A stretch of DNA of 42,035 nucleotides from SIG440 sp045648205 (GTDB lineage: Bacteria > Bacillota > Clostridia > Monoglobales > Monoglobaceae). The stretch is from NCBI GenBank assembly GCA_045648205.1, contig JAZRNM010000016.1, positions 1 through 42,035 on the forward strand, given 5' to 3'. This document shows positions 16,430-25,440 of this stretch, piece after piece (positions within the stretch are counted from its first letter, which is position 1; every line of letters starts with the position of its first letter). The notes beneath the pieces are model-generated. The model did no database searches, was not told the DNA's origin, and saw nothing but the letters and a program-made list of their open reading frames with translations. Made by a program: the position numbers and the translations under genes.

Positions 16430-16455
16430 ATCATACATTGAAAGGAAAATATTTT

Positions 16456-17670
16456 ATGAAACAGATTAACGGCGGCGTTTGTGCAGCAAAAGGCTTCAAA
16501 GCAAGCGGCATACACGCAGGAATTCGAAAGAACAGGGACAGAAAGGATTTGGCTCTTATCACAAGTGAAAAACGCGGTGCAGCCGCAAGCACATACACAC
16601 AAAATCTGGTGAAGGGTGCTCCCATATATGTGACAAAAGCCAACATAAGCGACGGCTATGCATCTGCAATAATCTGCAACAGCGGAAATGCTAATACATG
16701 CAATGCCAACGGCATCGAAATTGCCGAGGCAATGTGCGGGCTTGTTGAAAAACACACGGGTATCAGCAAAGCCGATGTTATTGTTGCTTCAACGGGTGTA
16801 ATTGGACAACCCCTTGACATCACCCCCATTTCCAATGGAATGGCTGAGCTTGTTGCAGAGCTAAATGACAATGGCAGCGATGATGCGGCGGCGGCAATAA
16901 TGACCACAGACACTGCAAAAAAGGAAATAGCATTTGAATTTGAACTTGGCGGAAAGACCTGTCACATAGGCGGAATTGCAAAGGGCTCGGGTATGATTCA
17001 TCCAAATATGGCAACAATGCTGGTGTTCGTGACCACCGATGCAAGCATAACACCCGAAATGCTCCAAAAAGCTCTGAGTGCTGACATTCAGGACTCATTC
17101 AATATGATTTCAATTGATGGCGACACATCAACAAACGATATGGTTTCAGTCATTGCCAACGGAATGGCAGAAAACCCCATTATCGATAGCGAGGGTTCAG
17201 ACTTCAACAAATTCTGCAAGGCTCTGTCCGCCGTGACAACATATCTTTGCAGACAGATTGCAAAAGATGGCGAGGGAGCAACAAAGCTTCTTGAATGTCA
17301 CGTCAATGGTGCAATTGACACAAAATCTGCCAAGGTTATTGCAAAGAGTGTCATCTGCTCATCTCTTTTCAAAGCCGCAATGTTCGGTGCTGATGCGAAC
17401 TGGGGCAGAATCCTTTGTGCAATCGGTTACAGCGGTGCAAGTTGTGATGTTACAAAAATCTCCGTTAACCTTTCATCAACAGCTGGTGAAATAAATGTTT
17501 GCAAAAACGGTAGCAGTGTTGATTTTGACGAAGATTTGGCAAAGAAAATTCTCACCGAGGACGAAATTATCATTGATATTCAGCTCAGCGACGGAGACGG
17601 CAGTGCAATTGCCTGGGGCTGTGACCTGACTTATGATTATGTAAAAATAAACGGTGATTACAGAACCTAA
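16456..17670 (+). CDS. argJ: Glutamate N-acetyltransferase / amino-acid acetyltransferase ArgJ
   Basis: 404 residues from the ATG of MKQINGGVCAAKG, preceded by AAAGGA; an in-frame TTG six codons upstream is rejected. ArgJ transfers the acetyl group from N-acetylornithine to glutamate, recycling it. The precursor cleaves itself before the threonine in IHPNMATML (A186-T187), which becomes the nucleophile. Other family marks are SGNANTCNANG and MFGADANWGRILCAIGYSG. With ArgJ present, a separate ArgE deacetylase is not needed. It cannot be told whether the enzyme also uses acetyl-CoA. Confidence 0.96.
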   Translation: MKQINGGVCAAKGFKASGIHAGIRKNRDRKDLALITSEKRGAAASTYTQNLVKGAPIYVTKANISDGYASAIICNSGNANTCNANGIEIAEAMCGLVEKHTGISKADVIVASTGVIGQPLDITPISNGMAELVAELNDNGSDDAAAAIMTTDTAKKEIAFEFELGGKTCHIGGIAKGSGMIHPNMATMLVFVTTDASITPEMLQKALSADIQDSFNMISIDGDTSTNDMVSVIANGMAENPIIDSEGSDFNKFCKALSAVTTYLCRQIAKDGEGATKLLECHVNGAIDTKSAKVIAKSVICSSLFKAAMFGADANWGRILCAIGYSGASCDVTKISVNLSSTAGEINVCKNGSSVDFDEDLAKKILTEDEIIIDIQLSDGDGSAIAWGCDLTYDYVKINGDYRT

Positions 17671-17686
17671 AAAGGAGATTTGAAAA

Positions 17687-18541
17687 ATGAACAATTTTCC
17701 AATAGCGGACCGTGCCGAGATTCTCATTGAGGCACTTCCCTATATTCAAAAATACTATAACAAAATTGTTGTCATCAAATATGGCGGCAATGCAATGCTG
17801 AATGACGAATTGAAAGAGGCGGTTATGGGCGACATACTTCTTCTCTCCCTTGTTGGAATCAAGGTTGTTCTCATTCACGGCGGCGGTCCTGAAATTTCGG
17901 ATATGCTCTCAAAAACGGGCACAAAGACCGAATTTATCGACGGACTTCGTGTAACCGACAAAGACTCCATAGACATTGTCCAGATGGTTCTCGCGGGAAA
18001 AATAAACAAAAGTCTTGTGAACCTGATTCAGACGATGGGCGGAAAAGCAATGGGGCTTTGCGGTCTTGACGGACATATGATTGAAGCCGAACAACTGGAC
18101 GACGTTCACGGCTATGTGGGGAATGTCACCAAGGTTGACCCCACTCCAATTCTCGATATAATAGAAAAAGGCTATATCCCAGTTATTGCCACAGTTGGTT
18201 GCGACAAAGACGGCAATGTATACAACATAAATGCAGACACAGCCGCTGCAAAAATTGCAGGAATTCTCAACGCAGAATGCTTAATTTCCATGACAGACAT
18301 CAAGGGTCTTCTTCGGGACAAGGATGATGAATCAACCCTTATTCCCGTTGTGAAGGTAAGTGAAGCACCCGAACTGATCAGCGAAGGCATAATCTCGGGT
18401 GGAATGATTCCAAAAGTGGAATGTTGCATTGATGCAATTCGTCAGGGTGTTCACAAAGTGTTTATTCTGGACGGCAGAGTTCCACACGCAATTTTGATTG
18501 AGACCTTGACCGATGAAGGTGTCGGCACAATGTTCTTATAG
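17687..18541 (+). CDS. argB: Acetylglutamate kinase
   Basis: 284 residues, amino-acid kinase fold. It phosphorylates N-acetylglutamate. Visible motifs are KYGGNAM near residue 25, the glycine-rich VVLIHGGGPEIS near 62, and the C-terminal GGMIPKVECCIDAI lysine motif that binds ATP. A helix of about 15 residues (NFPIADRAEILIEALPYIQKY) precedes the core, as in arginine-inhibited hexameric enzymes, so feedback inhibition by arginine is plausible. AAGGAG is positioned for the ATG. The gene lies 16 bases after argJ and 5 bases before the argR region. Confidence 0.96.
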   Translation: MNNFPIADRAEILIEALPYIQKYYNKIVVIKYGGNAMLNDELKEAVMGDILLLSLVGIKVVLIHGGGPEISDMLSKTGTKTEFIDGLRVTDKDSIDIVQMVLAGKINKSLVNLIQTMGGKAMGLCGLDGHMIEAEQLDDVHGYVGNVTKVDPTPILDIIEKGYIPVIATVGCDKDGNVYNINADTAAAKIAGILNAECLISMTDIKGLLRDKDDESTLIPVVKVSEAPELISEGIISGGMIPKVECCIDAIRQGVHKVFILDGRVPHAILIETLTDEGVGTMFL

Positions 18542-18555
18542 AAAGGATGACTATT

Positions 18556-19035
18556 ATGCAGGAAAGAGATTATTCCCGTGATTCAAAAAAATCACGACAC
18601 TCTGCCATAATTCGCCTTATTTCAGACAAAGCAATCGAAACACAGGGACAACTCACTGACTATCTCCTCAAAGAGGGCTTCAAGGTTACTCAGGCAACTG
18701 TGTCCCGTGACATCAAGGAGCTTCGTCTAATCAAAATTTCTGACCGCCACGACAACTACCACTATGCCCTCCCGGGCAAGGAAACAGATTCCGACATCCG
18801 AACTCGATATGCGGCGGTTCTCACCCACTCGGTGATAACCATTCAGAGTGCAGGCAACCTGGTGGTTGTGAAGACTATTCCGGGTTCTGCTCAAGGCTGT
18901 GCAATGGCAATTGAAACCCTGAACTTTGACGGAATTGTGGGTGTTATAGCAGGCGATGACACAATGTTCATTGCTATGAACAGCGAAAAAGACGCAAGCA
19001 AGTTTTCTGACACACTTGCTGACGCTTTGAAATGA
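18556..19035 (+). CDS. argR: Arginine repressor ArgR/AhrC
   Basis: 159 residues from the ATG of MQERDYSRDSKK, 9 bases after GAAAGG; an ATG three codons earlier lies too close to that site. The N-terminal winged helix-turn-helix (about 17-80) shows QGQLTDYLLKEGFKVTQATVSRDIKELRLIKI, with the SR...TQATVSRD recognition helix typical of ArgR. The C-terminal arginine-binding and hexamer domain has TIPGSAQGCAMAIE and GVIAGDDTMFIA (the GDDT motif binds arginine). It lies inside the arg operon rather than beside recN, where many Firmicutes keep it, so it is probably autoregulated through the ARG-box-like sites. Confidence 0.95.
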   Translation: MQERDYSRDSKKSRHSAIIRLISDKAIETQGQLTDYLLKEGFKVTQATVSRDIKELRLIKISDRHDNYHYALPGKETDSDIRTRYAAVLTHSVITIQSAGNLVVVKTIPGSAQGCAMAIETLNFDGIVGVIAGDDTMFIAMNSEKDASKFSDTLADALK

Positions 19036-19053
19036 TATTAAAGGATGATGATT

Positions 19054-20214
19054 ATGAACACAAAACAGCTTGACAACGAATACATAATGCACACCTATGG
19101 CAGACTCGACCTTGAAATTGTGTCGGGCAAAGGAAGCACTTTGAAGGACGAAAACGGCAAAGAATATATTGACTTTGGAAGCGGTATTGCAGTGAACACC
19201 TTTGGTGCTTGCGACGAATCTTGGATTGAGGCTGTAACAAAACAGCTCAGAGAAATTCAACACACTTCGAATTACTACTACACAAAGCCCTGTGCCGAGC
19301 TCGCAAAATTGCTTTGCGAAAAAACGGGAATGAGCAAAGTCTTCTTCTCAAACTCCGGAGCTGAAGCAAATGAGTGTGCAATCAAGGCTGCACGAAAATA
19401 TGGCACGGACCAAAATGCAGACAAAAACATTATCATAACTCTGAAGAACAGTTTCCACGGCAGAACAGTAACCACTCTTTCAGCCACGGGACAAGAAGTT
19501 TTTCACAAACACTTCACACCCTTCACAGAAGGCTTTCGGTATGTTGAAGCCAACAACATCGACGAGCTGAAAATGGCGGTGGACAAAAACTGCTGTGCCA
19601 TAATGCTTGAAATCATTCAGGGCGAAGGCGGTGTTCTCCCTCTCACAAAGGAGTTTGTTCTTGCAGCAAAGGAAATTGCAGAAGAAAATGATATGCTTCT
19701 TGTTATAGACGAGGTACAGACCGGCAATGGCAGAACGGGCAAGCTCTATGCCCATCAGCACTTTGGCATCAAGCCCGACATTTTCACAACCGCAAAAGGT
19801 TTGGCTGCAGGTCTTCCCATTGGTGCAACTGTTTTCTCAGAAAAGCTTTCCGAAATTCTTCCTGCAGGAAGTCACGGTTCAACCTTTGGCGGAAACCCAA
19901 TCTCAGCAGCTGCTGCAGTGAATGTTCTCAGCCGACTTGACGATGCTTTTCTTAAGGCTGTTCAAGAAAACAGTGAATATCTTTGTGAAAAGCTGAAAGA
20001 GATAAAAGGCATAAAAAGTGTTTGCGGTATGGGCTTTATGCTTGGTCTTGAAACCGAGACTGACGCAAAGGAAATCCTGAAAAAATGTCTTGAAAATGGG
20101 CTTTTAGTTCTCACCGCAAAGGACAAGGTCAGACTTCTTCCACCCCTTAACATAAGCCAAAATGAGCTTGACAAAGGCATTGAAGTTTTGAAATCAGTTA
20201 TAGAATCATTTTAA
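19054..20214 (+). CDS. argD: Acetylornithine aminotransferase
   Basis: 386 residues from the ATG of MNTKQLDNEY, the best fit to AAAGGATG; two ATGs three and two codons upstream are too close to it. A class III PLP aminotransferase that makes N-acetylornithine from the semialdehyde and glutamate. Motifs: FFSNSGAEANECAIKAARKY near 97, NSFHGRTVTTLSATG, VIDEVQTGNGRTGK near 217, and the PLP lysine K248 in FTTAKGLAAG. GSHGSTFGGNP follows. It could also act on other omega-amino acids, but the operon context makes ArgD firm. Confidence 0.95.
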   Translation: MNTKQLDNEYIMHTYGRLDLEIVSGKGSTLKDENGKEYIDFGSGIAVNTFGACDESWIEAVTKQLREIQHTSNYYYTKPCAELAKLLCEKTGMSKVFFSNSGAEANECAIKAARKYGTDQNADKNIIITLKNSFHGRTVTTLSATGQEVFHKHFTPFTEGFRYVEANNIDELKMAVDKNCCAIMLEIIQGEGGVLPLTKEFVLAAKEIAEENDMLLVIDEVQTGNGRTGKLYAHQHFGIKPDIFTTAKGLAAGLPIGATVFSEKLSEILPAGSHGSTFGGNPISAAAAVNVLSRLDDAFLKAVQENSEYLCEKLKEIKGIKSVCGMGFMLGLETETDAKEILKKCLENGLLVLTAKDKVRLLPPLNISQNELDKGIEVLKSVIESF

Positions 20215-20233
20215 AAACACAAGGAGAAAAACA

Positions 20234-21139
20234 ATGAAACATTTATTAAAGCTTTCAGACTTGACACCAGACGAAATAACAGAAATTCTTGATTTGGCAG
20301 ACCAGCTCAAATATGACAAGAAAAACGGAATTCCTCACAAATATCTTGAGGGAAAGGCTTTGGGTATGATTTTTGAAAAATCCTCAACAAGAACAAGGGT
20401 TTCCTTTGAAGTTGGTATGCACGATTTGGGTGGCTACCCCCTCTTCCTCAGCTCAAACGATTTGCAAATCGGCAGAGGCGAGCCTGTTGAGGACACAGCA
20501 AGAGTTCTTTCAAGATATCTTGACGGAATAATGATCCGGACCTTTGAACAAAAAGAGGTTGAAGACCTTGCAAAATTCGGTTCAATCCCCATCATAAACG
20601 GTCTCACAGACTACTGCCATCCCTGCCAGGTTCTTGCAGACCTTATGACTATTCGTGAATACAAGGGCAGCTTCAAAAACCTTAAAATGTGCTTTATCGG
20701 CGACGGAAACAATATGGCAAACTCTTTGTTGGTTGGTGCAATCAAAATGGGTATGAGCTTTGCAATTGCGTGCCCCAAAGGATATGAGCCGGACAGTGAG
20801 CTTATGAAATGGGCAAATGAAAATGGTGAGTTTTTGTGTACTGAATCTGTTGTTGATGCTGCAAAGGATGCCGACATACTTGTGACAGATGTTTGGGCAT
20901 CAATGGGACAGGAATCCGAAATTGCAGAACGCAAGAGAATTTTTGAGGGCTATCAGATAAATGCAGACCTTATGAAGGTGGCAAAGCCCGACGCAATGGT
21001 TCTTCATTGTCTCCCCGCTCACCGGGAAGAAGAAATCACAGCTGAGATCTTTGAGGCTCACGCAAACGAAATCTTTGATGAGGCTGAAAACAGACTTCAC
21101 GCACAAAAGGCAGTTCTTGTGAAGCTTTTGAAAGATTAG
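20234..21139 (+). CDS. argF: Ornithine carbamoyltransferase
   Basis: 301 residues. It joins ornithine and carbamoyl phosphate to give citrulline. Carbamoyl phosphate motif SSTRTRVSFE near 55; DYCHPCQVLADL near 130; ornithine-side VTDVWASMGQE near 220; and catalytic HCLPAHRE near 258. The last gene of the operon, 19 bases after argD and followed by a strong terminator. argG, argH and carAB are not in the window, so the final steps must be encoded elsewhere. A catabolic role (arginine deiminase pathway) is unlikely given the biosynthetic neighbours. Confidence 0.96.
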   Translation: MKHLLKLSDLTPDEITEILDLADQLKYDKKNGIPHKYLEGKALGMIFEKSSTRTRVSFEVGMHDLGGYPLFLSSNDLQIGRGEPVEDTARVLSRYLDGIMIRTFEQKEVEDLAKFGSIPIINGLTDYCHPCQVLADLMTIREYKGSFKNLKMCFIGDGNNMANSLLVGAIKMGMSFAIACPKGYEPDSELMKWANENGEFLCTESVVDAAKDADILVTDVWASMGQESEIAERKRIFEGYQINADLMKVAKPDAMVLHCLPAHREEEITAEIFEAHANEIFDEAENRLHAQKAVLVKLLKD

Positions 21140-21158
21140 TTATTTCTTTTAAAAATCA

Positions 21159-21192
21159 AAAAGACTCGAGGTCGATTGACCCCGAGTCTTTT
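21159..21192. terminator. Bidirectional terminator between argF and the SLH protein gene
   Basis: A long stem (AAAAGACTCG plus GGTC paired with GACC and CGAGTCTTTT, with one bulged mismatch) lies between two convergent genes. It has Ts on the plus side and Ts on the minus side, so it should stop transcription from both directions. Confidence 0.85.
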
Positions 21193-21211
21193 GTTTTGTC
21201 CAAATGATTTA

Positions 21212-24154
21212 TTATCTTACTATAATCATTGTCTTCACAGAAGTTCTGCTGTTCATATAAATGAACACTTCTGTGGGCACTTTATAATCTTCAGGAGAAG
21301 TATAGCTATAAGTCTGAAGTGATCCAAGAGCTTCATCCACAGATGTATGTTCAATGATTTCGAGAGGATTCTGTGTTGTCTTATATTCAAAAATCTTTGC
21401 ACCGTTGAACCAATCCGTATTCATTGTAATCACATCTGAATCTGCGGGAGCATCATTATTTCCTGTGAGCAAGTTGGCACCGTGTGCCACCATAAGAGCC
21501 TTTTCACCCTTGTCATACTTATAAGCAGAACCCCAGATAACCCTGTAGCCTACGCTTCCGCTTGAAGTTTTTTCTTCCTTTGGATAGAAACCAGAGTAAT
21601 TGTTTTCATCCTTTGTATCCTGAGCAATAGCAAAATCACGATCATGAACAGCGCTTGTGCTGAATATGATATCCTCTGCTAGCAAGGTTACATTGCCATC
21701 ATCATCAGTACCCAGTCTCACAATGTCACCTCTTGTGACGGTTGCAAAAACAGCGTCTGAGCTTGTTGAACCCCAATAGTCTACAGGTGAGTTTCCAACA
21801 TAGCCTGTCAGATGATATCTTCTCTCTCCGGCCGGATCAGTATCAGGATTTATCTCTGTAATAACCATAACCGGTGAGGATGTTGTAACCTCTCCAACAG
21901 TTGAAGAACCGGCATAAACAAGCACAACCTTTGCTGAATCTATTCCTGTTACGTCATAGAATTCAACCTTATAATCTACGCCATGTTTCAAATCACTTAG
22001 GCTAATCTTTTTGTAGTCATTAATTGAAGCTCTGTTTTCAGGAATTTTGAATATGAGTGTACTGCTGTTGAGGGTGATGTTTTTTGTTGCACCTTCAAGA
22101 CGTGTGTAGGTTGAATCATATTCACAACTATCATCAGCCAAAAATCCATCCACGTTAAAGAAATTAAGTTCATCGGACTCAACCTCTTCTCCTGCAGATT
22201 TGTCAGTCGCTGTTATGATTTCATCAATAACAGTCTTTCCCTTGTAGGTCTTTGTTGAGAACTTCACAAGCTGAGAATATTCACCATTGACTACCGGTCC
22301 GGGATAAATGCCGGCTGCACCACTTGGAAGAATTGTGTCATCAAGTTCGTCAAGAATGTCTGAGTAGCTATCTTTTGTATATCCGTTTATCTTTGTGCTT
22401 TCGTATGCATAATAGATTTTCTTTCCTGATGATGTGATGATGTTGAATCCAAGCTCGTCGTCTCCAAATGTATCGCTGGGGATCAACTCTGCCTGCATAA
22501 TATAACCATACTGAACATTTGAAGTCTGTGCAGTCTTGTCATAACCGATAATGTTGCCGTTCATGTCAAGATAGAACTTTCCTGAATCACCCATACTAGG
22601 CTCACTCATAACAACAGTTGCTCCAGAATATGCATTAACCCATGGAGCTCTGTTTGAATACTTGTATTCCTTTGAATCAATCTTGATCATTCCGTTTGAG
22701 CTTGTTCCCTTAACTGTTCCGCTTATGCTGTCATTGCAAACAACAACAGTAATCAGTTTGTGACCGCCATTAGCGTTTGACTCTTTCACACAAAGAACAG
22801 AACCGGTTGTGATTGAGCTGAATGTAACCGCATTTCCTGATTTGTTGACAAACTTAATTGTCTTGGTCAAATCTGTGGGGTCAAGAACGAGCTCGCTGGC
22901 ACTTCCCATGTCTTTTCTGAGGTTCTTGTCAACAATTGTGTATGTTGAGCCAATAACTGAAGAAGCAATGTATGCTTCATAGGAATCAATGAACACAATA
23001 TCATAGTTATTGTCACCATCTCTGTCCAGGAGCTTTATGCTTCCCAGCATGGGAATTCCCTTCAAGCCATAATATATTGAATATTTGCTGGAAGGTGCAT
23101 CTGTTCCATAAAGCTGATCATTATAAACAACAATGCTGTTCGCAGAAATAGCTGCTTTTGTTGTTCTTGATGAGTCTGCATTTGGATAGTAAGAAATTGT
23201 GCTTGCATCACATTCATTATCTTCAATCAAATCAACATCAATTTCTACAATGTTGCTGTTTTTCACAGACGCCATAACGAGATGATTCAAACCTGTTCCT
23301 CTGTCTTCCTTTGAATAGAATGTAATCTGAGCACCAAGCATATCAGCATATTCTTCAACATTATCACATTTATATGTCAATGTTCTTTCCACACCATTTT
23401 CATCAGGTGCTGTGATCTGGATTTCATCATTTCTTACAACAGGGTCAGGAGCTGAAAGGTTGATTTGGGGATTTGATGAAATGTAACCAACCTGCTTTTT
23501 GAGTCCCAAATCATTTTCAAGGATTGTCTTTGTTGTTATCTGATTATCTTCAGCAAGCTGAACTTCAAGACAGTTGTAAAGCATCTGAGCAATTGTTGCA
23601 CGTGTTGCAGGTGTGCCAACCGCACCACCGGCACCTTGAGTGAATTTGAGCTGAGTTGCTGTCATAAGATATCTTGAATACCAAGCAGCACCATCTGTAC
23701 CCATTTCGCCATAACCAAGAGCACAAACAATCATCTTGATTGCCTCTTCATAAGACACATTGTTGTTGGGCTTGAATGTTCCGTCATCATAACCATTGAT
23801 GATTTTCATATCACGGGCAGTTCTGATGTTTCCGATTGCCCATGATACGTCTGATGACACAACATCGGGGAAGGGTGGGTTTTCAAGACTCATTGAGCCT
23901 GCCGCTCCCAAGCCACGGGTTCTGAGCAGCATTGCTGTGAATTCTGCTCTTGTAACGTTATTGTCCGGCTTGAATGTTCCATCATCATAGCCGTTGATAA
24001 CGCCAAGCTTATTAAGCACTGTTACTGCTTCGTGAACAGCACTGCCATCTTTAACGTCAGTGAAGTTTGCTGCCGAAACGGGCATAACAAAAATGTTCAC
24101 TACCGCAAAAATGAGCAATACCAACGAGCACAAAATACGTTTTGAAGTTTTCAT
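21212..24154 (-). CDS. Large S-layer-homology (SLH) domain surface protein
   Basis: 980 residues. A signal peptide (about 1-28, ending PVSAA) is followed by three SLH domains: about 31-80 with INGYDDGTFKPDNNVTRAEF, about 95-148 with INGYDDGTFKPNNNVSYEEA, and a weaker one at about 157-200. SLH triplets bind secondary cell-wall polymer, usually pyruvylated. The remaining 780 residues are rich in Asp, Ser, Thr and beta-type sequence and have no motif I recognise. They may form stalk or S-layer modules, which is inference. AGGAGG precedes the ATG. The gene lies 53 bases after the U32 gene in the same direction and may share its transcript. Cysteines occur but show no clear cluster pattern. Confidence 0.88.
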   Translation of the reverse strand: MKTSKRILCSLVLLIFAVVNIFVMPVSAANFTDVKDGSAVHEAVTVLNKLGVINGYDDGTFKPDNNVTRAEFTAMLLRTRGLGAAGSMSLENPPFPDVVSSDVSWAIGNIRTARDMKIINGYDDGTFKPNNNVSYEEAIKMIVCALGYGEMGTDGAAWYSRYLMTATQLKFTQGAGGAVGTPATRATIAQMLYNCLEVQLAEDNQITTKTILENDLGLKKQVGYISSNPQINLSAPDPVVRNDEIQITAPDENGVERTLTYKCDNVEEYADMLGAQITFYSKEDRGTGLNHLVMASVKNSNIVEIDVDLIEDNECDASTISYYPNADSSRTTKAAISANSIVVYNDQLYGTDAPSSKYSIYYGLKGIPMLGSIKLLDRDGDNNYDIVFIDSYEAYIASSVIGSTYTIVDKNLRKDMGSASELVLDPTDLTKTIKFVNKSGNAVTFSSITTGSVLCVKESNANGGHKLITVVVCNDSISGTVKGTSSNGMIKIDSKEYKYSNRAPWVNAYSGATVVMSEPSMGDSGKFYLDMNGNIIGYDKTAQTSNVQYGYIMQAELIPSDTFGDDELGFNIITSSGKKIYYAYESTKINGYTKDSYSDILDELDDTILPSGAAGIYPGPVVNGEYSQLVKFSTKTYKGKTVIDEIITATDKSAGEEVESDELNFFNVDGFLADDSCEYDSTYTRLEGATKNITLNSSTLIFKIPENRASINDYKKISLSDLKHGVDYKVEFYDVTGIDSAKVVLVYAGSSTVGEVTTSSPVMVITEINPDTDPAGERRYHLTGYVGNSPVDYWGSTSSDAVFATVTRGDIVRLGTDDDGNVTLLAEDIIFSTSAVHDRDFAIAQDTKDENNYSGFYPKEEKTSSGSVGYRVIWGSAYKYDKGEKALMVAHGANLLTGNNDAPADSDVITMNTDWFNGAKIFEYKTTQNPLEIIEHTSVDEALGSLQTYSYTSPEDYKVPTEVFIYMNSRTSVKTMIIVR

Positions 24155-24207
24155 TTTTCTAACCTCCTGTGAATAAAAAAATATATGTGTTTTAATTATT
24201 TATCAAA

Positions 24208-25440
24208 TTAGTTTTCTCTGACTCCACGCATCATGGAATCCTTTTCAATTGGAGTATCAATACGGATTCTGGCAATTTCCTGAGGCCTGTTTGCAACCTC
24301 AATCTCTTCACCATCAGCATTTTCCATATACTCAATCTTTATTTTCACGAAATCTCCCTGAGGTCTTAAGAACTCAACTTCCGAGCCTTTGAAAAATCTA
24401 TTCTTTTGAACCACTGAGAGCATTTTTGTTTCTTCATCATAGCCTTCCACGATTCCCAAAAGCTCATAATTTCTGATATAAGAGCTGGTTTCGTAGTTCT
24501 GCTCCGTGCCACCCGGTTTTCCAAAAAAGAACCCTGTTGTGTAGTCTCTGTGGCTGACCTTTTTGATTTCCTCAAGCCATTTTTTGTCAAACTGGAAACT
24601 TTCAGGATTTTCAAAATATTTGTCAATTGCGTCACGATATGCCTTCACAACCGTTGCAAGATAATATTCCGTTTTAACTCTGCCTTCAATCTTGAAGCTG
24701 TCAAGACCGCTCTCAATAAGCTCTCTTATGTGTTCAATCATACACAAATCCTTTGAATTGTATATAAATGTGCCTCTCTCATTTTCAAAAACCGGCATAT
24801 ATTCACCCGGCCTTGTTTCCTCCATCAGATAATACTTCCAACGGCAGGGATGTGAACAAGCCCCAAGATTGCTGTCACGATTGGTCATATAGTTGCTGAG
24901 CAGGCACCTTCCCGAATAAGAAATGCACATTGCTCCGTGAACAAAAGCCTCAAGTTCAAGTTCCTTGGGTGTTTTCTGACGAATTTCGGAAATTTCCTCA
25001 AAGGACATTTCCCTTGCCAGAATAACTCTTTTCGCTCCCATTTTGTGCCAGGCTTCGGCACTTTTGTAGTTCACATTATTAGCCTGAGTGCTGATGTGAA
25101 TTTCAAGGTTTGGAGCAATTTCACGAGTAAGTTGGAACATTCCCAAATCAGAAAGGATAACCGCATCAAAGCCGGCATCCATGTACTTTCTCAAAAATTC
25201 CTCATATTCTGCAATATCCTCATTGTGGGGAATTATGTTTGCCGTAAGGTAAACCCTCTTGCCTCGCTCATGGGCAAACTCCACACCCTCCTTGAGTTCT
25301 TCGGGCGAAAAGTTCTCTGCTGCAACTCTGAGTGAAAATTCTTCTCCACCCACATATACCGCGTCTGCGCCATATGTTATTGCAATCTTCAATTTACTAA
25401 GACTGCCTGCAGGGGCAAGCAGTTCGGGTTTTTTATTCAT
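24208..25440 (-). CDS. Peptidase U32-family protein, likely tRNA 5-hydroxyuridine synthesis protein (TrhP type)
   Basis: 410 residues from the ATG of MNKKPELLAPAGS, which overlaps the end of the amidase gene (ATGAATAA). A longer open frame upstream lies inside that gene and is rejected. The TIM-barrel-like U32 domain opens with the family mark ELLAPAGSLSKLKIAITYGADAVYVGG. The motif EAFVHGAMCISYSGRCLLSNY, with SHPCRW shortly after, contributes four conserved cysteines (C172, C179, C195, C199). In U32 proteins acting on RNA these are thought to hold a metal or iron-sulfur site. Bacillus YrrN/YrrO and E. coli TrhP are relatives that hydroxylate tRNA wobble uridine. Older annotations call these collagenases, which I regard as less likely. 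Confidence 0.88.
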   Translation of the reverse strand: MNKKPELLAPAGSLSKLKIAITYGADAVYVGGEEFSLRVAAENFSPEELKEGVEFAHERGKRVYLTANIIPHNEDIAEYEEFLRKYMDAGFDAVILSDLGMFQLTREIAPNLEIHISTQANNVNYKSAEAWHKMGAKRVILAREMSFEEISEIRQKTPKELELEAFVHGAMCISYSGRCLLSNYMTNRDSNLGACSHPCRWKYYLMEETRPGEYMPVFENERGTFIYNSKDLCMIEHIRELIESGLDSFKIEGRVKTEYYLATVVKAYRDAIDKYFENPESFQFDKKWLEEIKKVSHRDYTTGFFFGKPGGTEQNYETSSYIRNYELLGIVEGYDEETKMLSVVQKNRFFKGSEVEFLRPQGDFVKIKIEYMENADGEEIEVANRPQEIARIRIDTPIEKDSMMRGVREN